This document shows positions 13,453 through 17,715 of a stretch of 17,715 nt of DNA, piece after piece. How positions within the stretch are numbered: position 1 is the stretch's first letter; each line of letters starts with the position of its first letter. Location: the NCBI GenBank assembly GCA_009840695.1, contig VXNG01000201.1:1-17715 (forward strand). Reading direction: 5' to 3'. The stretch is from Acidimicrobiaceae bacterium. Lineage in GTDB: Bacteria > Actinomycetota > Acidimicrobiia > Acidimicrobiales > Aldehydirespiratoraceae. The notes beneath the pieces are model-generated. The model saw nothing but the letters and a program-made list of their open reading frames with translations. It had not been told where the DNA came from and did no database searches. Made by a program: the position numbers and the translations under genes.

Positions 13453-14439
13453 TCACCCGGCGGCCTCCAGTCCGGCGATCTCGGCCACGGCCGCGATCGT
13501 CGGGCGAGGGTCCTCGGCCAGGGGACCGAGATTCACGGTGTCGATCCCGGCCGAGTCCAGCCAGGCCAGCTTGTCCTCGGCGTACCTGGGGCCGCCGGCG
13601 AAGGCCACCTGCTGAACGACCGCGTCAGGCACGACTGCGGCGGCTCGCCGGGCCTCCTGGAACTCGCGGCCGCTGTAGTTGGCGCTGACCAAGTCGATCA
13701 GATCGTCGGGCATGCCCGCGGCGCGAGCCGCCGGCGGTGAAGCCCTGGCCAGCCACGCCACGATGGACCGGGCCGACTCGATGGCAGCCGTCTCGTCGTC
13801 GTCGACCGACCCGTAGAGGCAACAGACGGTCTCGAAGTGGGGAGCCGCGCTGTCGCGCCGTCCTCGCCTGAGCTGTTCGAGGGCTCGCCCCAGCGGCTCC
13901 GACCACAGCCCGACGAGCATGAGGACGCCGTCGGCGTGCCGGCCCGCGGTCTCGAGCGTGCGGGGGCCTGAAGCCGAGACGAAGATCGGTATGGAGCCCG
14001 CGGCCGACCGCAGGTGCGACCCCAGCAGCCGCTGCCTGCCGATCTGAGCGTCCACGGTCTCGCCCCGCCAGAGCCGGCGCATGGCGTCCATGTGCTCCAC
14101 CAGCGTCGACAGCTTGGCCCTCGGGTAGCCCAGCTCCATCAGGGGCCTCTCGCCCACGCCTGTCCCGCAGACGACCCGTCCGGGGCCGAGCTGGTCCAGC
14201 GACCGGAAGGCGTTGGCGGTGATACCGGTGTGGCGGGTCAGCGGGTTGGTGACCGACGTGCCGACCCTCAGGCGGGATGTGGCCTGCAGGGCCAGCGCGG
14301 CGTACACGTAGACGTCTCCACAATGCATCGAGGAGTCGCCGATCCAGAGATCGTCATAGCCCAGCCGCTCGATCCAGCGGACCAGCTCCACGAACTCGGC
14401 AGGCTCGGCCACGGCCTGCAGCGTGACCCCGTATCTCAT
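13453..14439 (-). CDS. Luciferase-like (LLM) flavin-dependent oxidoreductase, probably F420-dependent
   Basis: This 328-residue TIM-barrel protein of the bacterial luciferase superfamily contains LWIGDSSMHCGDVYVYAALAL at about 31-51, then SRLRVGTSVTNPLTRHTGITA at 55-75, LDQLGPGRVVCGTGVGERPL at 81-100, and SIPIFVSASGPRTLETAG further on. The VTNPLTRHTG and GTGVG motifs match the F420-dependent branch (methylenetetrahydromethanopterin reductase-like, Mer) better than the FMN alkanal monooxygenases, but cofactor choice cannot be proven here. It may reduce or dehydrogenate an intermediate of the Rieske pathway. ATG 14439 is 29 nt after the cupin stop, with only a weak GGGG ribosome-binding site, so the pair is probably co-transcribed. 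An 89-nt gap separates it from the Rieske gene. Confidence 0.87.
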   Translation of the reverse strand: MRYGVTLQAVAEPAEFVELVRWIERLGYDDLWIGDSSMHCGDVYVYAALALQATSRLRVGTSVTNPLTRHTGITANAFRSLDQLGPGRVVCGTGVGERPLMELGYPRAKLSTLVEHMDAMRRLWRGETVDAQIGRQRLLGSHLRSAAGSIPIFVSASGPRTLETAGRHADGVLMLVGLWSEPLGRALEQLRRGRRDSAAPHFETVCCLYGSVDDDETAAIESARSIVAWLARASPPAARAAGMPDDLIDLVSANYSGREFQEARRAAAVVPDAVVQQVAFAGGPRYAEDKLAWLDSAGIDTVNLGPLAEDPRPTIAAVAEIAGLEAAG

Positions 14440-14468
14440 CGACCCGGCCCCTGCGGACGCTGGGGCGC

Positions 14469-14867
14469 CTACTCGGGGGTGGGCGAGAATCCGTAGACCA
14501 GCATCCCCGGCACGTCGCCGACGCACTCGAGCTGGTACTGCCAGCCGGCCGGGAGGTAGACCGCGTCGTCCGGCCCGAACTCGAGGACGCCCTCGTCCCA
14601 GGTGAGGCGGAAGTTGCCGTGGAGGATGAAGTAGACCTCCTCCAGGTACCCGTAGTGGTGGTCGTTGGGCTGGAGCTCGTCGTCGGCCTGCGTCGACCAG
14701 CGGTTCGTGCTCTCGCCGGGCTGCATCCAGGCGACGCCCAGCAGCATGTTGGACCCGCAGCGGGCGTTGGTGATCATCCTGGCGATCCGGACCTTCGTGG
14801 GAGCGTCCTCCGGAGCGCGCACCGGCACGGACGAGAGTGGGACCACCTGGGGCTTGTTCTTGGCCAC
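14469..14867 (-). CDS. Cupin-domain protein with incomplete metal motif
   Basis: This 132-residue single-domain beta-barrel shows cupin motif 1 as NDHHYGYLEEVYFILHG (His70, His71, Glu77, Gly84) and motif 2 as LEFGPDDAVYLPAGWQYQLE. In motif 2 the position that is normally His after PxG reads Tyr111, so one of the usual metal ligands is missing. It may bind metal differently or act as a binding or sensor protein. GTG 14867 is chosen because TACACT lies exactly 6 nt before it (leaderless arrangement). The longer open frame to 14954 would run through that box and gives an unremarkable leader. The luciferase-like gene follows after 29 nt. No function beyond the fold can be assigned. Confidence 0.75.
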   Translation of the reverse strand: MAKNKPQVVPLSSVPVRAPEDAPTKVRIARMITNARCGSNMLLGVAWMQPGESTNRWSTQADDELQPNDHHYGYLEEVYFILHGNFRLTWDEGVLEFGPDDAVYLPAGWQYQLECVGDVPGMLVYGFSPTPE

Positions 14868-14873
14868 GGCGGG

Positions 14874-14879
14874 AGTGTA
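14874..14879 (-). promoter_or_regulatory. Candidate leaderless promoter -10 (TACACT) for the cupin gene
   Basis: On the minus strand TACACT fits TANNNT and ends exactly 6 nt before GTG 14867, the same spacing as GATAAT before the CMD gene. No ribosome-binding site precedes the GTG. It sits in the 64-nt divergent gap with the alpha/beta hydrolase gene. Confidence 0.5.
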
Positions 14880-14931
14880 TGACTCTGTCGCGCCGGGCGC
14901 AGGTGTCGAGGCCAACCGATGGAGGCCACGA

Positions 14932-15750
14932 GTGGCAGGACCCACGATCTCCAAGGAGGCGGCCGGGGTGGCCTACGACGAGGCGGGCCAGGGCCCGGCG
15001 GTGGTCTTCAGCCACGGCTCGATGATGGACCGCACGATGTTCGAGCCCCAGCTGGAGGCACTCAGTGACGCCTACCGGGCCGTGGCCTTCGACCATCGCG
15101 CCCGCAGCCACCGGTGGGAGGGCCCGTACGACCTCTACGACCTGGCCGACGACTGCCTGCGGCTCTTGGACAGCCTGGCGATCGACCGCTGCGTGATCGT
15201 GGGCATGTCGATGGGCGGGTGGATGGCGCTGCGTTTGGCGCTGGGCCATCCGGACCGTGTCGACGGCGCGGCGCTGATCGCCAGCAGCGGCCTGGCCTAC
15301 TCAGAGGCCGACCAGGCCGGCTGGGAGCGGCACTACCGCTCCCTGCTCCGCGCCCACCGGGTCGGTACCGAGATGGCACTGGACGAGGCCCGCATCTGTT
15401 TCTCGGACTCGACTCGCCGGACCCGGCCTGAGCTGGTGAGCCGCTGGGTGGGCCGCTGGTCTGAGTATCGCGGCGCCGCCGTGTATCACGAGGTCTGCTC
15501 CTGGATCATGCAGGACGACATAAGCGACCGGCTCGCGGACATCAAGGTGCCGACGCTGGCCATCCACGGCGATGCCGACGAGGCGATCCCGATCGAGGAC
15601 GCACGCAGGACGGTCGCCGCCGTGCCGTCGGCCTCCCTGGTGTCGATCCCCGGCGCCGGCCACAATGTGAACCTCGAGAGCCCCGACGCGGTCAACGATG
15701 CCCTCAGAGCCTTCCTGGCCGCCGTCTACGGGGACGGGGCCGATTCCTGA
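14932..15750 (+). CDS. Alpha/beta hydrolase fold protein
   Basis: This 272-residue serine hydrolase has Ser93 in GMSMGG, Asp216 in HGDADEAIP and His244 in GAGHNVNLESP, a complete alpha/beta triad. The HGS oxyanion region at 28-30 and FDHRARSHR at 53-61, which replaces the usual DxxGxGxS, point to the 3-oxoadipate enol-lactonase (PcaD-like) and haloperoxidase/esterase side of the fold. An enol-lactonase role would suit aromatic catabolism but is only suggested by context. GGAGG at 14921-14925 lies 6 nt before GTG 14932. The ATG at 14919 is in another frame, and the open frame further upstream crosses the cupin gene. The gene is divergent from the cupin unit. Its last 25 nt overlap the 3' end of the opposing PPOX-like gene. 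Confidence 0.88.
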   Translation: MAGPTISKEAAGVAYDEAGQGPAVVFSHGSMMDRTMFEPQLEALSDAYRAVAFDHRARSHRWEGPYDLYDLADDCLRLLDSLAIDRCVIVGMSMGGWMALRLALGHPDRVDGAALIASSGLAYSEADQAGWERHYRSLLRAHRVGTEMALDEARICFSDSTRRTRPELVSRWVGRWSEYRGAAVYHEVCSWIMQDDISDRLADIKVPTLAIHGDADEAIPIEDARRTVAAVPSASLVSIPGAGHNVNLESPDAVNDALRAFLAAVYGDGADS

Positions 15751-16250
15751 GCCGGAGCGGTCGGCGGACTGGCCCACGTCAGCCACCGGTGGGGAGCGAG
15801 GGTGACGACTGCCCGGTCCTCGGCCCACACGATCGCCTCATCGGTGGGCCGGTAGCGCCCGAGGACCGCCTCGGTTGTAGAACGCACGAAGGGCTCATCG
15901 TCCTGCATTGTCGTGATGGCTGCCCGTCCGAAGGCCACTGCGGCGATCGTCCCGCGGCCCGAACCGTCGCGCTCGAGGTCCTCTCCCACGCAGAAGGTCG
16001 CCCGATCGTCGCGCACGAGGTTGGACAGGTGCAGCCGGCTGGTGCCGAGCGAGAACCGGAGCACCGGTTCCTGCCAGAGAAACCAGATCGGCGTCACGTG
16101 CGGCCAGCCGTCGGAGCGAATCGTGGCCAGCCGGCCGTCGTGGCGCTGAGCGAGGAACCCGTCGAGCGCGTCGGGGCTCAGCGCGTTGGCCGCCGTGGCG
16201 GTCGTGTAGTCGAGTTGGGTCCACGGTTGAGTCGTCTTTCTGTCAGACAA
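15726..16250 (-). CDS. PPOX-class split-barrel flavin/F420-binding protein
   Basis: This 174-residue protein of the pyridoxamine-phosphate-oxidase-like split beta-barrel family contains LDGFLAQRHDGRLATIRSDG, WPHVTPIWFLWQEPVLRFSL, LSNLVRDDRATFCVGED and ITTMQDDE. This is the order seen in actinobacterial F420-dependent or heme/flavin-binding family members, typically 140-180 residues. Such proteins reduce or oxidise small molecules using F420H2 or FMN, and the cofactor is not certain here. I choose TTG 16250 because GGAG sits 5 nt upstream. ATG 16304 gives 192 residues with a proline-rich leader and no ribosome-binding site, and is the main alternative. The gene is divergent from the binding-protein gene and convergent, with a 25-nt overlap, on the alpha/beta hydrolase gene. 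Confidence 0.8.
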   Translation of the reverse strand: MSDRKTTQPWTQLDYTTATAANALSPDALDGFLAQRHDGRLATIRSDGWPHVTPIWFLWQEPVLRFSLGTSRLHLSNLVRDDRATFCVGEDLERDGSGRGTIAAVAFGRAAITTMQDDEPFVRSTTEAVLGRYRPTDEAIVWAEDRAVVTLAPHRWLTWASPPTAPAQESAPSP

Positions 16251-16310
16251 TTTGGCTCCGGACTGGCTAGGCGGCGGAATTAGTGCAACGCTATGGGCTG
16301 GCATACGGGG

Positions 16311-16333
16311 ACTGGGTCCGCCGGGACCCCAGT
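16311..16333. promoter_or_regulatory. Stem-loop in the leader of the substrate-binding protein gene
   Basis: ACTGGGTCC (16311-16319) pairs with GGA-C-CCCAGT (16324-16333) around a GCCG loop, giving a 9-bp GC-rich stem with a single bulged C. It ends 7 nt before the AAAGGAG ribosome-binding site at 16341-16347. It could be an operator, an mRNA-stabilising hairpin or a translational control element. The remaining part of this 104-nt gap (16251-16310) contains a possible minus-strand -10 (TAGCGT, 16288-16293) for the PPOX-like gene and no clear plus-strand promoter. Confidence 0.5.
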
Positions 16334-16354
16334 AATCGCAAAAGGAGACACACA

Positions 16355-17596
16355 GTGAAGCGCATTCTCGTGGCGCTGCTCGCAGTCGGCCTAGTGGCCG
16401 CGGCATGTAGCGGAGACAGTGGTGACGCCGAAGAGGGACCAGTCAAGCTGGGATTCCTCAACGGGCAGTCCGGGGACTACGGCCCTTGGGGCCACTGGGC
16501 CTTGGCCGCGGCCGAAGTGGCCGTCGAGGAGCTCAACGCGGGCGGCGGCGTGCTCGGCCGCGACGTCGAGTTGATCGTGGAGGACAACGGATCCACGCCT
16601 GAGGGCGCGGTGTCGGGCTTCGCCGAGCTGACCGAGGTCGACGGGATCCACGCGCTGGGCGGCATCGAGTCCGACGGCATGATCGCCATCTTCGACACGG
16701 TGCACGAGCTGCAGATCCCAACGATCTGCAGCACCTGCGGCACCACCGAGCTCGACAACACCGGCGGCGACATGGTGTTCCGGATCATCCCCTCCGACAC
16801 CGACAACGGCATCGTCGGCGCCCAGGTGGCCCGCGACGAGGGCTACCGCAACGTGGCCATGCTGGTCGAGTTGAGCGAGGGCACTGAGAGCCCCGCCAAT
16901 GTCTTCAAGGCCGTCTTCACCGAGCAGATGGGCGGCTCCGTCACCGCGGATGTCCGCTTCAACGCCGGCGAGACCACCTACGCGGCCCAGGTCGCCCAGG
17001 CCTTCGAGTCGGGCCCCGACGCCGTCTACATCGCAGCCGGCTTCGAGACGGGAGTGCCCCTGCTGAACGAGTGGCAGCGCCGCGGCTACGCCGACATTCC
17101 CCTGATCCTGACGACCGACCTTCTCAGCCCGGAGATCGCCGAGATCATCAGCGGCGTGGAGGGAGCCTCAGCGATCGTGGGCGCCACCGCCTACGACACC
17201 GTGAACAACCCGGCCTGGGACGCCTACGTGCCCCGTTTTGAGGAGAAGATCGGCGACCCGCCGGAGATCGCCTTCTACGACGCCTGGCAGTATGACCAGT
17301 ACATCGTCTTGGGCCTCGCCATGGCGAAGGCCGGCACTACCGACGGCGCGGCCGTGGCCGCCGCGATCCCCGAGATCGCCAACCCGCCGGGCGTCGAGGT
17401 GTTCACCTACGCCCAGGGTCTGGCCGAGCTCGACGCCGGCAACGAGATCGACTACCACGGCACCACCTCCAACATGAACCTCAACAGCGTGGGCAACCTG
17501 CTGTCGCCTGTGATGGCGGTGATCCACGTGCAGGATGGGGACTGGGCCGTCCGCGAGAACATCGAGCTCGACCCGACGCTGGTCAAGCCGTCCTGA
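16355..17596 (+). CDS. Branched-chain amino-acid-type ABC transporter substrate-binding lipoprotein
   Basis: This 413-residue extracytoplasmic solute-binding protein is of the Leu/Ile/Val (LivJ/LivK) class, type I periplasmic-binding fold. The N-terminus is a lipoprotein signal: basic MKR, hydrophobic ILVALLAVGLVAA, then a lipobox AAC with Cys18, followed by an acidic linker. The mature part begins VKLGFLNGQSGDYGPWG and continues with NAGGGVLGRDVELIVEDNGSTPEGA, both usual in this class. AAAGGAG at 16341-16347 is 7 nt before GTG 16355, which fixes the start. A CSTC pair (residues about 126-129) is an unusual detail. In actinobacteria such proteins often serve aromatic acids, amides or urea as well as amino acids, so it may supply substrate to the oxygenase cluster, which is inference. 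Permease and ATPase genes are not seen before the poly-G tract. Confidence 0.92.
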   Translation: MKRILVALLAVGLVAAACSGDSGDAEEGPVKLGFLNGQSGDYGPWGHWALAAAEVAVEELNAGGGVLGRDVELIVEDNGSTPEGAVSGFAELTEVDGIHALGGIESDGMIAIFDTVHELQIPTICSTCGTTELDNTGGDMVFRIIPSDTDNGIVGAQVARDEGYRNVAMLVELSEGTESPANVFKAVFTEQMGGSVTADVRFNAGETTYAAQVAQAFESGPDAVYIAAGFETGVPLLNEWQRRGYADIPLILTTDLLSPEIAEIISGVEGASAIVGATAYDTVNNPAWDAYVPRFEEKIGDPPEIAFYDAWQYDQYIVLGLAMAKAGTTDGAAVAAAIPEIANPPGVEVFTYAQGLAELDAGNEIDYHGTTSNMNLNSVGNLLSPVMAVIHVQDGDWAVRENIELDPTLVKPS

Positions 17597-17616
17597 GCTT
17601 GACGCGAGCCTGACTG

Positions 17617-17670
<54 letters not shown>

Positions 17671-17674
17671 GCCC

Positions 17675-17715
17675 GGCGACGAGGGGTTCTCCTACTACGC
17701 CGAGGGGATCCGGGT
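17675..17715 (+). other. Possible start of a further coding region beyond the poly-G tract (truncated)
   Basis: Reading from 17675 the plus strand gives GDEGFSYYAEGIRV up to the window edge without a stop, with codon use like the neighbouring genes. It is too short to identify and has no start codon, and the poly-G tract leaves its linkage to the binding-protein gene in doubt. Confidence 0.3.

Noticed and set aside
13453..15249. Extension of the luciferase-like protein to 598 codons
   Set aside because: The extra N-terminal part crosses the cupin and alpha/beta hydrolase genes and has no domain features. ATG 14439 gives the family's normal length and first strand (MRYGVTLQ).
8903..15750. A complete aromatic meta-cleavage operon
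   Set aside because: MhpC-like and PcaD-like hydrolases and Rieske oxygenases are present, but no extradiol or intradiol ring-cleavage enzyme, aldolase or hydratase is visible, so a full pathway cannot be claimed.

Overview
This window is GC-rich and gene-dense, with short intergenic gaps, frequent GTG starts and 1-4 nt stop/start overlaps. It reads as a chromosomal piece from an actinobacterium. Supporting signs are TANNNT -10 boxes placed 6-10 nt before start codons (leaderless style), a luciferase-like and a split-barrel flavin protein of types that often use cofactor F420, a cytochrome P450, a lipoprotein with a lipobox, and a CaiB/BaiF CoA transferase. My best guess is an uncultured Acidimicrobiia-like lineage, but the sequence alone does not prove the class. 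I see no tRNA, rRNA, CRISPR array, transposase or phage gene, and no transcription factor gene.

Layout: (1) 1-1435, plus strand: the 3' end of a CaiB/BaiF CoA transferase, overlapped by a Nudix hydrolase. (2) 1526-4206, minus strand: a DrrA/DrrB-like ABC exporter (ATPase plus ABC-2 permease) followed by an alpha/beta hydrolase. (3) 4234-6743, plus strand: a small DUF2007-like membrane protein, a CYP142-like cytochrome P450 and an SDR of the 3-alpha-hydroxysteroid dehydrogenase / coniferyl-alcohol dehydrogenase type. (4) 6773-9754: a carboxymuconolactone-decarboxylase-like protein (minus) divergent from a metal-dependent amidohydrolase and an MhpC-like alpha/beta hydrolase (plus). (5) 9828-10568, plus strand: a TenA/PqqC/heme-oxygenase-fold protein. 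(6) 10605-14867, minus strand: cupin, luciferase-like oxidoreductase, a stand-alone Rieske oxygenase, then alpha and beta subunits of a second, anthranilate-dioxygenase-like Rieske oxygenase. (7) 14932-17596: an alpha/beta hydrolase (plus) whose 3' end overlaps that of a PPOX-like flavin protein (minus), and a branched-chain-amino-acid-type ABC substrate-binding lipoprotein (plus). A 39-base poly-G tract and a short stretch of open frame close the window.

Taken together this looks like an oxidative catabolic neighbourhood: uptake (binding lipoprotein), ring or N/O-dealkylating oxygenation (two Rieske systems, P450), dehydrogenation (SDR), hydrolysis (three alpha/beta hydrolases, one amidohydrolase) and CoA-ester handling (CaiB-type transferase). 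No ferredoxin, ferredoxin reductase, ring-cleavage dioxygenase or regulator is visible, so the electron donors and the substrate remain unknown. The most distinctive part is the 10.6-14.9 kb minus-strand cluster, where two phylogenetically different Rieske oxygenases sit beside a possibly F420-using enzyme, a cupin that lacks its usual last metal-binding histidine, and a convergent TenA/PqqC-like protein.
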